The translations under genes and the position numbers were made by a program. From assembly GCA_938048505.1 (NCBI GenBank), contig CALIUX010000018.1:1-16101 (forward strand): DNA of 16,101 nt, written 5' to 3'. Of the stretch, positions 1 through 5,894 are shown in pieces (the first letter of the stretch is position 1; each line of letters opens with the position of its first letter). The stretch comes from an uncultured Pseudomonadales bacterium (lineage in GTDB: Bacteria > Pseudomonadota > Gammaproteobacteria > Pseudomonadales > Cellvibrionaceae). The notes under the pieces were generated by a model. It saw only the letters and a list, made by a program, of their open reading frames with translations, was not told where the DNA came from and ran no database searches.

Positions 1-63
1 TTTGGTCTCACTCTTACAAATTTATACAGGCTCCTTATTGAGCGCGCCACATTAGGTTGTTAA
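1..63 (+). CDS. C-terminal tail of a gene cut by the left edge
   Basis: Frame 1 is open from the first base to a TAA at 61-63 and encodes 20 residues ending in LIERATLGC. The other two forward frames stop earlier, at 52-54 and 37-39. Its stop lies one base before the GTG start of the mannosyltransferase gene, which would fit an upstream operon member, for example a lipid-linked sugar synthase. The fragment is too short to assign, and an open stretch of 60 bases can occur by chance. Confidence 0.3.
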   Translation, partial: FGLTLTNLYRLLIERATLGC

Positions 64-64
64 G

Positions 65-1612
65 GTGGCGCATTCTTTATTTGGTGTTACTCGAAAAATC
101 ATCATGACTACGTCTAATCCCTTTTTTGCCTATTTATCGCGACATCGCGGCTGGCTTGTTCCCAGCGTATTGTTGTCTTTATCCCTTTTGGTCTATTTAG
201 CAGGTCTGCAGTACCCTAAATCGATGTTCTGGGATGAGAATTACCATGTTGTTTCAGCTCAGAAACATGTGGATGGTGCAATGTACATGGAGCCCCACCC
301 ACCCTTGGGGAAAATGTTGCTAGGTTTGAGTGAGGCCATATTTCAACCCAATAAGGATATTGATTTATCTGCATTATTAAAAACAGACTACCTTAAAGGC
401 GGTGATAAGCCTGATGGCATGGAGTTTTGGGCTTACAGGCTGCCATCGGCATTAATGATGGCGTTGTCTGTTTGGTTTCTTTATCAGATTCTTTTTCGTA
501 TTACGCGTTATCGGCCTTTGGCGTTTGTCTTTTCTTTGTTTTTAGTTTTTGATAATGCCATGGTTTTGCACTCTCGAGCTGCGATGCTTGAAGGGATTCA
601 GTTCTTTTTTATCTTGATGGCCCTTTGGTACTTTGTCAGGGTAGTAACTAACAATATCGCAATTACTTTAAAGCACTATTTAGTGCTCGGTATTATCGTT
701 GGATTAGTTACAGCTGTTAAAATAAATGGCCTTGTCCTGAGTTTGGTTTACGGCATGCTGTTACTGGAAGACAAGGGGAAAGCGCTATTATCTAAACAGT
801 GGTTTGCTGTTGCGGAAAGAATGATACTGTCAGCAGCGGTTTTCTTTTCGTCTTTGGCTGCGATTTTCTGCTTGGTTTTTTATATTCATATAGGGCTTGG
901 AACTGAAGTTATCCCGGGCAAAAAATACAAAGCGTCGCCAGAGTATTTGCAGTCCTTGGAAGAAAATGGTGGCTTTGCATTCAAAACATTTCGTTTGGGC
1001 TTTAAGGATAATATGCGGTATAGCTCTGAATATGCTGATGGCGTGCCAAGGCTTGATGTGTGTAAAGAAACTGAAAATGGTAGTTATTTTGCGAAATGGC
1101 CATTTGGTGGTAAAGGTATTAACTATCGGTGGAGCAAAAACACTGTTGATGGAGTGGTCAAGGTCGGCTATTCCTATCTTGTTGGGAATCCATTGGTTTG
1201 GCTTTCAGTTATCGCAGGCATATTATTATCTATCACCTTGATTCTAGGGCGTTTCGTCTTTGATTTGCCTGTCAAAGATGAACGCTTGTTTATGTATATT
1301 TTATATTTCTGTGGGCTTTATGTTAGCTACATGATTGCCATAGCTCAGATCGATCGCGTGATGTATCTCTACCATTATTTTGTGCCGTTGTTATTCGGTA
1401 TCATTAATGCTGCTCTGGTTTTTGCTTATGTGTTTAAAAACGGGATAAGTACCAGTTCTGTGTTAACGCGCTTGAACTTAGGTGTGCTAGGTTTACTTGT
1501 TGTGGCGATGTTTGCTTACTTTTCACCTTTTACTTACAGCATTCCATTGACTGAGGCGCAATTTGAGCTGCGTAACTGGTTTTCACTTTGGGATATTGAG
1601 GTGGTGAGATAA
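65..1612 (+). CDS. Protein O-mannosyltransferase (GT39/PMT family) integral membrane glycosyltransferase
   Basis: This 515-residue polytopic membrane protein matches the PMT family, which moves a sugar from a polyprenyl-phosphate donor to secreted proteins at the outer face of the membrane. After a first membrane segment (about 30-48) comes the family's catalytic loop with the acidic pair D57-E58 in FWDENYH, followed by EPHPPLGK (76-83) and FWAYRLPSAL. A long soluble loop (about 285-365) separates the N-terminal membrane segments from a C-terminal four-segment bundle, as in PMT proteins, and the total length is typical of bacterial ones. The GTG at 65 is preceded by TTAGG at a spacing of 8 and follows an upstream stop. 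The ATG at 104 (MTTSNPFF) is the alternative but has no clear Shine-Dalgarno. A 7-bp inverted repeat (44-50 with 65-71) overlaps the GTG. The donor sugar is inferred from the family and is not shown by the sequence. The next gene overlaps by one base (TAATG). Confidence 0.85.
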   Translation: MAHSLFGVTRKIIMTTSNPFFAYLSRHRGWLVPSVLLSLSLLVYLAGLQYPKSMFWDENYHVVSAQKHVDGAMYMEPHPPLGKMLLGLSEAIFQPNKDIDLSALLKTDYLKGGDKPDGMEFWAYRLPSALMMALSVWFLYQILFRITRYRPLAFVFSLFLVFDNAMVLHSRAAMLEGIQFFFILMALWYFVRVVTNNIAITLKHYLVLGIIVGLVTAVKINGLVLSLVYGMLLLEDKGKALLSKQWFAVAERMILSAAVFFSSLAAIFCLVFYIHIGLGTEVIPGKKYKASPEYLQSLEENGGFAFKTFRLGFKDNMRYSSEYADGVPRLDVCKETENGSYFAKWPFGGKGINYRWSKNTVDGVVKVGYSYLVGNPLVWLSVIAGILLSITLILGRFVFDLPVKDERLFMYILYFCGLYVSYMIAIAQIDRVMYLYHYFVPLLFGIINAALVFAYVFKNGISTSSVLTRLNLGVLGLLVVAMFAYFSPFTYSIPLTEAQFELRNWFSLWDIEVVR

Positions 1613-2214
1613 TGATGAATAAACTGCAGCGGTACTCCCAATGTTTTATTGCATTAGTGCTTAGTCAGCCTAAAAATATGGGTTTTTTGGGCTTTATGCT
1701 GATTTTTGCGATGATGGCCATTTACAAATCAACACCACCCAATGTGAATGAAGTTTTTGAACTGAGTATCCAGAAAAATCGTGTTGCAATTCGTGACGTA
1801 CATCAAAAGCGAGATATATCGAATACCAAGCAGGTGTGGGTCGATAAATTAATGCTGAAGGATGGTGCGAATTTAGTGCACCCTAAGCTTGGTAAAATTG
1901 GCTTTAGTGATACGTTTTTTATTGATGTTGAATCTGATTTTCGTGTCAAGCGTTCGGGTGCTTATTACTTTATACCGGGTAGCGATGATGGCTTTACTTT
2001 AGAGGTGAATGGCACAAAGTTATGTGAGCACCCAGGTGATCGTCCATATGCGACAAAACGTTGTCGTATTGAGTTAAGCAAAGGCAGTCATAGCTTTAAG
2101 ATGTCATACTTTCAGGGCGGTGGCCATGCGGGTTTAACGCTGGCTTATCAAGCTGATGGGGACCGTAAAAAGCGCTGGTTTGGTGAGAATAGTAAGTACA
2201 TGACGTTCCATTGA
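1612..2214 (+). CDS. Membrane-anchored PA14-domain protein, translationally coupled to the mannosyltransferase
   Basis: This 200-residue protein starts in the TAATG overlap with the preceding stop, with GAGGTGGTGAG as ribosome site just upstream; a second ATG at 1615 is equally possible. A hydrophobic stretch at about 23-38 looks like an N-terminal signal-anchor or uncleaved signal. The C-terminal half (about 95-195) reads as a PA14-like beta-sandwich: FRVKRSGAYYF, then GSDDGFTLEVNG with the D-D-G signature at 125-127, and a late HAGLTLAYQ strand. PA14 domains often bind carbohydrate and occur in exported proteins. Cys138 and Cys151 flank the strand after the signature and could form a disulfide outside the cytoplasm. 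The tight coupling suggests that it is a partner or substrate of the mannosyltransferase, or a sugar-recognition subunit. That link is inference; the fold call is fairly good. Confidence 0.75.
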   Translation: MMNKLQRYSQCFIALVLSQPKNMGFLGFMLIFAMMAIYKSTPPNVNEVFELSIQKNRVAIRDVHQKRDISNTKQVWVDKLMLKDGANLVHPKLGKIGFSDTFFIDVESDFRVKRSGAYYFIPGSDDGFTLEVNGTKLCEHPGDRPYATKRCRIELSKGSHSFKMSYFQGGGHAGLTLAYQADGDRKKRWFGENSKYMTFH

Positions 2215-2237
2215 CTCAACAAATTAAAGCTAATGAA

Positions 2238-2270
2238 TAAAAAAGGGGCTCTACATGAGCCCCTTTTTTA
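2238..2270. terminator. Bidirectional intrinsic terminator between the PA14 gene and panB
   Basis: A GC-rich stem GGGGCTC (2245-2251) / GAGCCCC (2257-2263) has loop TACAT. An A-run precedes it and TTTTTT (2264-2269) follows it, so it can stop transcription of the two convergent operons from either side. Confidence 0.9.
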
Positions 2271-2320
2271 TTTGTCTTTTGTAATAGCGCGCTTAAAGCT
2301 CTTAACCTAATGCCTAATTG

Positions 2321-3136
2321 TTAGTCAAAGGTATGTATTGCTTCTGGAAAGATGCCCGCTTTAACATCTTCAACGTATTGTGTTAATGCGCCAGGTATGT
2401 CTTTTGCTTCAACTAAAAAGTTTTTGCTGAATTTTGGCGGCGTGGGGGTGAGGCCTAGAATATCGTTTACGACTAAGACTTGCGCGTCGGTATAGCGGCC
2501 TGCACCAATGCCAATTGTTGGGATCTCAATGGCTTCGGTAATATCTTTTGCCAGTTGGCTGGGCACGCATTCTAAAAGTAAAATGTCTGCACCAGACTGG
2601 GCAAGGGTTTGTGCATCTTGTAATAAGGTTGCTGCTTGGGCTTCTGTACGCCCTTGTACACGAAACCCGCCGAGTTTGTGCATCGATTGAGGTGTAAGGC
2701 CGATATGCGCACAGACGGGAATCCCGCGTTCGGCGAGCATGGTAATTGTGGAGGCTAGCCATGCGCCACCTTCGACTTTCACCATATGCGCACCTGCTTG
2801 CATAATGCGTGTTGCATTTTGCAGCGCTTGCTCGGGTGTGGCGTAAGTCATAAAGGGCATATCACCCATAATTAATGATTTCTGATTACCCCGTGCAACC
2901 GCCTCTACATGGTAGAGCATGTGCTCCATGGTAACGGGTAAGGTCGAGTCATACCCCAATACAGTCATGCCTAAACTGTCGCCTACCAGTATTGTCTCAA
3001 CACCCGTTTTTTCTGCCATGGCTGCTAAGGGTGCATCGTACAATGCCACGCAGGTAAAGCGCTCTTGGTCTTTTTTACGCTTAAGCAGGGTATGAATGGT
3101 AATGCGTTTTTTAAGGGGTTCGCTCGCGTAGGCCAT
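2321..3136 (-). CDS. panB: 3-methyl-2-oxobutanoate hydroxymethyltransferase (ketopantoate synthesis)
   Basis: PanB transfers a hydroxymethyl group from 5,10-methylene-tetrahydrofolate to alpha-ketoisovalerate, the first committed step of pantothenate and coenzyme A synthesis, in the cytoplasm. The 271-residue product is close to the usual 263-270. Family landmarks are present: metal-binding D53 in VGDSLG, D92 in MGDMPF, E122 in VKVEGG, and the general base E189 in LLLECVP, with IGIGAG later. The ATG is preceded by AAGGA at good spacing. It is the last gene of pcnB-folK-panB, 18 bases after folK, and pairs naturally with the neighbouring folate gene because the reaction uses a folate cofactor. 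No panC follows; the operon ends at the terminator near 2250. Confidence 0.97.
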   Translation of the reverse strand: MAYASEPLKKRITIHTLLKRKKDQERFTCVALYDAPLAAMAEKTGVETILVGDSLGMTVLGYDSTLPVTMEHMLYHVEAVARGNQKSLIMGDMPFMTYATPEQALQNATRIMQAGAHMVKVEGGAWLASTITMLAERGIPVCAHIGLTPQSMHKLGGFRVQGRTEAQAATLLQDAQTLAQSGADILLLECVPSQLAKDITEAIEIPTIGIGAGRYTDAQVLVVNDILGLTPTPPKFSKNFLVEAKDIPGALTQYVEDVKAGIFPEAIHTFD

Positions 3137-3154
3137 GGTGATCCTTAAGACTGA

Positions 3155-3640
3155 TTAAGTTGTTTCGTTGAGCTTTACTATATTTTGTTGACCACATTGA
3201 GCTGTCAGGCTTGAAAGTGCCGTTCCGCAAGGTAGCATCAAGGATGGTGCTAGTTCTAATAGAGGTAAGATGACAAAACAGCGCTCTTTTAAAAAAGCAT
3301 GTGGCACCGTCAGCCTAGCGCTATTGAGCACCTCTTGCCCCCATAACAAAATATCGAGGTCCAAAGTTCTTGGCCCCCAGTGTTGAGTCCGAACACGCTG
3401 ATGATCTTGCTCTATTGCTTGGAGCGCATCCAGCAATATTTCTGGTGCAAGTTGCGTTTGGATTCGGGCAACACCATTAATAAAGTTAGGCTGCTCGGGC
3501 CCAATGGCTTCGCTTTTGTACCAGCTTGATTGTGCAACCCATACGGTATCGGGCAGCATCTTTAATGACTCTACAGCGCGAATGACTTGTTGCTTAGGGT
3601 CGTCAAGATTACTGCCTAGGCCGATATAGACATCGATCAT
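3155..3640 (-). CDS. folK: 2-amino-4-hydroxy-6-hydroxymethyldihydropteridine pyrophosphokinase
   Basis: FolK (HPPK) transfers pyrophosphate from ATP to 6-hydroxymethyl-7,8-dihydropterin in folate synthesis. The 161-residue length is standard. The sequence opens with YIGLGSNL, has the pterin-binding FINGVARI segment, and carries the signature HWGPRTLDLDI (87-97) with the two magnesium-binding aspartates D94 and D96. The ATG lies one base after the pcnB stop, so its ribosome-binding region is inside the pcnB tail and translation is probably coupled; no strong Shine-Dalgarno is visible. The pcnB-folK-panB order is the same as in Pseudomonas. Confidence 0.97.
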   Translation of the reverse strand: MIDVYIGLGSNLDDPKQQVIRAVESLKMLPDTVWVAQSSWYKSEAIGPEQPNFINGVARIQTQLAPEILLDALQAIEQDHQRVRTQHWGPRTLDLDILLWGQEVLNSARLTVPHAFLKERCFVILPLLELAPSLMLPCGTALSSLTAQCGQQNIVKLNETT

Positions 3641-3641
3641 T

Positions 3642-4991
3642 TTATTCGTTCGAATCAGTATTTCTGGTGTCGGTATCGCTAGCTTTGGGGGTGGTTCGTC
3701 TTCGCTTGCGATGGCGGCGTGGCGTTTCTGTCTTGAGCGCTTCTATCATCTCGTCTTGTCGGGTTTCATTGGTATGCTGAAACTCAGTCCACCATTGACC
3801 GGTTTGACTCAATTCTTCGCCGGCATCTTCACGCAATAAGATGAAATCGTAAGCGGCTCGAAAACGCTGGTGCGACAGTATTTCTATGACGCGCTTGGGC
3901 TGCTTGCGTTCTAAACCGTGCTGTAAATACCAGATATCACGCATCGGCATTGAGAAACGCTTAGGTATCGCTGTACGAGTGAGTTGCTGGCTGATGACTG
4001 AGCCTGTGGCAGCATTTTTTGCTTCGCCAGGCTTCATGCCGCTTTTAATTAAGCGTGCCATTTCTGCTTGTAAAGGTAGCCATAAAAAGGCAGCAAAAAT
4101 AAAAGCAGGTGTTACACGCTTATTTTGCCGAATGCGTTTATCTGTATTGATACAAACCAGCTCAATAAAGCGCTGATTAAAAGGTGAGTTATCAATAAGA
4201 GGCTCAACGCCTGGAAAGAGGTGCTTGAGCAAGTTGTATTGTCGTAGCGTTTCGAGTGTGGCGGTTGCGCAGCCACTGAGCATCAGTTTTAAGACTTCTT
4301 CGAATAAGCGTGCGGAGGGAATGTTATCAAGCAGCTCAGCCAAGGGGGCAACAAGATCACCTGTTGAGGCTTCAACGCTAAACCCGAGTTTCGCTGCAAA
4401 GCGCGCGGCTCTGAGCATCCTGACAGGATCTTCTCTGTAGCGTTCTTCTGCATTGCCAATAATGCGCAGAGTGCGAGACTGAATATCTTTTAAGCCATTG
4501 GTGAAATCCAATAGTGTTTCAGTCATTGGGTCATAATAAAGTGCGTTAACAGTGAAGTCGCGACGTATGGCATCAGAGCTGATATCACCGTATACATTGT
4601 CACGTAATAGCAACCCTTCTTCTGATTGCTGAGCCTCTTTATTTTTACCCTGGGAATGATGGCCCCTGAAGGTTGTGACTTCAATGACTTCGCGCCCAAA
4701 GCGTACGTGAACGATTTTAAAGCGGCGGCCAATGATGCGTGCATTGCGAAAGACTTTGCGCACCTGTTCTGGTGTTGCGTTGGTAGCAACATCAAAATCT
4801 TTGGGTGACTGGCCAAGTAGGCTATCTCGAATGCACCCGCCGACCATATAGGCTTCATATCCTGCGGATTGAAGTTCAGAGCAAACTTTAATGCCGTTAT
4901 GGCTAAGCCCTTTTAGAGGCATTTTGTGTGTGCTAAGGGTGGCGCGGGTTAGGTTTGTCGAACCAAAGAGGTTTAGAAGGCGTTTCAGCAT
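3642..4991 (-). CDS. pcnB: Poly(A) polymerase I (PcnB)
   Basis: PcnB adds 3' poly(A) tails to RNA and promotes decay. The class II nucleotidyltransferase head shows YMVGGCIRDSLLG followed by the catalytic pair D65 and D67 in KDFDVAT. The block RNARIIGRRFKIVHVRFG, and the Arg/Lys-rich tail with RRHRKRRR, separate poly(A) polymerase from CCA-adding enzyme. I choose the ATG at 4989-4991 (MLKRLLNLFG, 449 residues) because the family begins this way. The frame stays open to 5120, but that extension is Cys/Tyr-rich, resembles no PcnB, and would start almost inside the upstream terminator. It heads pcnB-folK-panB. The start has no strong ribosome site. Confidence 0.95.
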   Translation of the reverse strand: MLKRLLNLFGSTNLTRATLSTHKMPLKGLSHNGIKVCSELQSAGYEAYMVGGCIRDSLLGQSPKDFDVATNATPEQVRKVFRNARIIGRRFKIVHVRFGREVIEVTTFRGHHSQGKNKEAQQSEEGLLLRDNVYGDISSDAIRRDFTVNALYYDPMTETLLDFTNGLKDIQSRTLRIIGNAEERYREDPVRMLRAARFAAKLGFSVEASTGDLVAPLAELLDNIPSARLFEEVLKLMLSGCATATLETLRQYNLLKHLFPGVEPLIDNSPFNQRFIELVCINTDKRIRQNKRVTPAFIFAAFLWLPLQAEMARLIKSGMKPGEAKNAATGSVISQQLTRTAIPKRFSMPMRDIWYLQHGLERKQPKRVIEILSHQRFRAAYDFILLREDAGEELSQTGQWWTEFQHTNETRQDEMIEALKTETPRRHRKRRRTTPKASDTDTRNTDSNE

Positions 4992-5024
4992 GTTGCATAC
5001 ATAGCAGTAAAATTGTAAGGCGCA

Positions 5025-5030
5025 AGTGTA
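5025..5030 (-). promoter_or_regulatory. Possible extended -10 promoter for pcnB-folK-panB
   Basis: On the minus strand TGGTACACT resembles an extended -10 element (TGn before TACACT). It sits about 34 bases before the chosen pcnB start and downstream of the strong terminator at 5124-5162, where a promoter is needed. No good -35 is present, so this is tentative. Confidence 0.25.
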
Positions 5031-5123
5031 CCACGCTTTGCTGTCAGTCGTATGGCTGACGCCATTTGCTATGTCGTGCTTACATGTGATGTATGCGTAG
5101 GGTAAATAGCAATCACACAAACT

Positions 5124-5162
5124 AAAACGGGAGATCTCAATAAAATTGAGATCTCCCGTTTT
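5124..5162 (-). terminator. Strong intrinsic terminator of the CrcZ-like RNA
   Basis: This is a perfect 18-bp inverted repeat: AAAACGGGAGATCTCAAT (5124-5141) pairs with 5145-5162 across a 3-base loop. Read on the minus strand, the stem ends in TTTT and continues AGTTTG. It closes the A-rich RNA that starts near 5345 and separates it from pcnB. Confidence 0.9.
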
Positions 5163-5345
5163 AAGACATACTGCTCGTTCAGCTAAGCATCAATGTCTGA
5201 GCTTAGTATCTTTTGACTTACAGCTGCCAACAAAAGTTTGGCTTGTCCACTAGGTCACTTATCTTTGTTATTATTATTTATTGTTTTTATTATTGTGTTT
5301 AAGCAGTAACTTCTTTTTTATTATTGTTTATTGTTCTTATTATAC
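5124..5345 (-). ncRNA. crcZ: CrcZ-like small RNA that probably sequesters Hfq-Crc
   Basis: The gene lies between cbrB and pcnB, exactly where Pseudomonas carries crcZ. The predicted RNA runs from the start implied by the sigma-54 promoter (about 5345) to the 18-bp terminator, about 220 nt. Its 5' half has two A-rich blocks. Block A (5318-5338) contains AAGAACAA, AACAATAA and AACAATAATAA. Block B (5265-5294) contains AATAATAA, AACAATAA and a run of AAT/AAC triplets. These are the AAnAAnAA CA-motifs that Hfq binds on its distal face together with Crc. The 3' half is structured: hairpins at 5226-5242 (GCCAA/TTGGC) and 5183-5206 (CTAAGC/GCTTAG), then the terminator. Known CrcZ RNAs are longer (roughly 370-410 nt) and have about six motifs, so this is a compact version. 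In the family the RNA titrates Hfq-Crc from catabolic mRNAs when CbrAB is active; function here is inferred from location and motifs. Confidence 0.8.
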
Positions 5346-5355
5346 TGCTATACAG

Positions 5356-5371
5356 TGCATGGCTTGTGCCA
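5356..5371 (-). promoter_or_regulatory. Sigma-54 (-24/-12) promoter of the CrcZ-like RNA
   Basis: The minus strand reads TGGCACAAGCCATGCA. Against TGGCAC-N5-TTGCW it has an intact TGGCAC -24 element and ATGCA at -12, one mismatch, with the GG/GC pair correctly spaced. The start would be near 5345, just before the A-rich blocks. I found no other GG-N10-GC site of this quality across 5410-5600. Dependence on sigma-54 fits the gene next door, since cbrB encodes a sigma-54 activator. Confidence 0.75.
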
Positions 5372-5445
5372 CTTGTAAAAAAGTGTTTAAAAACAAATTG
5401 TTATTGTTTTTCTTCATTTGCACTTCACTGTAATAGTTCTTGTTG

Positions 5446-5510
5446 TGTTACCTCTGGTTTCGAATCTGTTACGCACTTCGCATTTTTCGGTAACAGTTTG
5501 TGGGGTAACC
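5446..5510. promoter_or_regulatory. Candidate CbrB enhancer (upstream activating half-sites)
   Basis: There are two TGTTAC hexamers (5446-5451 and 5467-5472, 21 bp or two helical turns apart), an inverted GTAACA (5490-5495) and GTAACC (5505-5510). The cluster lies about 100-165 bp upstream of the predicted RNA start, the usual distance for sigma-54 activators. TGTTAC/GTAACA half-sites have been reported for CbrB in Pseudomonas. The inner pair here is separated by 17 bp rather than the 14 I recall, so the exact operator grammar is uncertain. Confidence 0.6.
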
Positions 5511-5816
5511 CTTGTTGGGTAGCGCCCTTTTGTTAAGGGCTGCTTAATGAGTGCTACACATAGATCAATATGGCGTTTTGTCTATGTTATCGAGTAATAA
5601 GCACCCCATGTGATCATATCTTGGAGTAGAAGGTTGCTATGAAGGTAAGTAAGAGCTATGAGGGTAATAAGTGCTGTGCTATGAAGACATAAGTTTGGTG
5701 TAGGCAATGGTTTTAGCGCCTCATTCTTAACGGCCGTTTATTAAGCGCTATTTATTAAGGTTTACCCATTAAGATTAAAGCTTATTCAAGCAACGCATCA
5801 CATCCTTGATGTCGCA
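5511..5816. other. Gene-free stretch upstream of the CbrB half-sites
   Basis: No credible coding region is present. A short hairpin GCCCTT/AAGGGC (within 5521-5540) lacks a T-tail. Three imperfect direct repeats of GCTATGARGG begin at 5636, 5655 and 5678. Degenerate TTATTAAG units lie at 5738-5773. A 17-residue open frame starts at ATG 5639 but nothing supports its translation. Confidence 0.5.
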
Positions 5817-5856
5817 CTCAAACAAACAGATTCATAATACGCTTGTTATAAATCTG
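5817..5856 (-). terminator. Probable intrinsic terminator of cbrXAB
   Basis: On the minus strand an 11-bp stem (one G-T wobble), CAGATTTATAA / TTATGAATCTG, with an 8-base loop is followed by TTTGTTTG. It lies about 40 bases after the cbrB stop. It is AT-rich, so efficiency may be partial. Confidence 0.5.
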
Positions 5857-5894
5857 CTGTTATTTTATTGGTTGAATCGTTATTGCTTGAGTCA

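Noticed and set aside
897..1241. 114-residue plus-strand frame inside the mannosyltransferase gene
   Set aside because: It is an out-of-frame shadow within a strong membrane-protein coding region with intact family motifs.
4992..5120. N-terminal extension of pcnB to an upstream ATG at 5120
   Set aside because: The 43 extra residues are Cys/Tyr-rich and unlike PcnB, the start would abut the terminator at 5124, and MLKRLLNLFG at 4991 fits the family start.
5324..5536. 70-residue plus-strand open frame, Cys/Phe/Leu-rich
   Set aside because: It lies opposite the RNA leader, promoter and enhancer region, has no family features, and its composition reflects the T-rich complement of the A-rich motifs.
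5639..5692. 17-codon open frame (MKVSKSYEGNKCC...) with a possible AAGG ribosome site
   Set aside because: It is very short, built from the local direct repeats, and has no supporting context.
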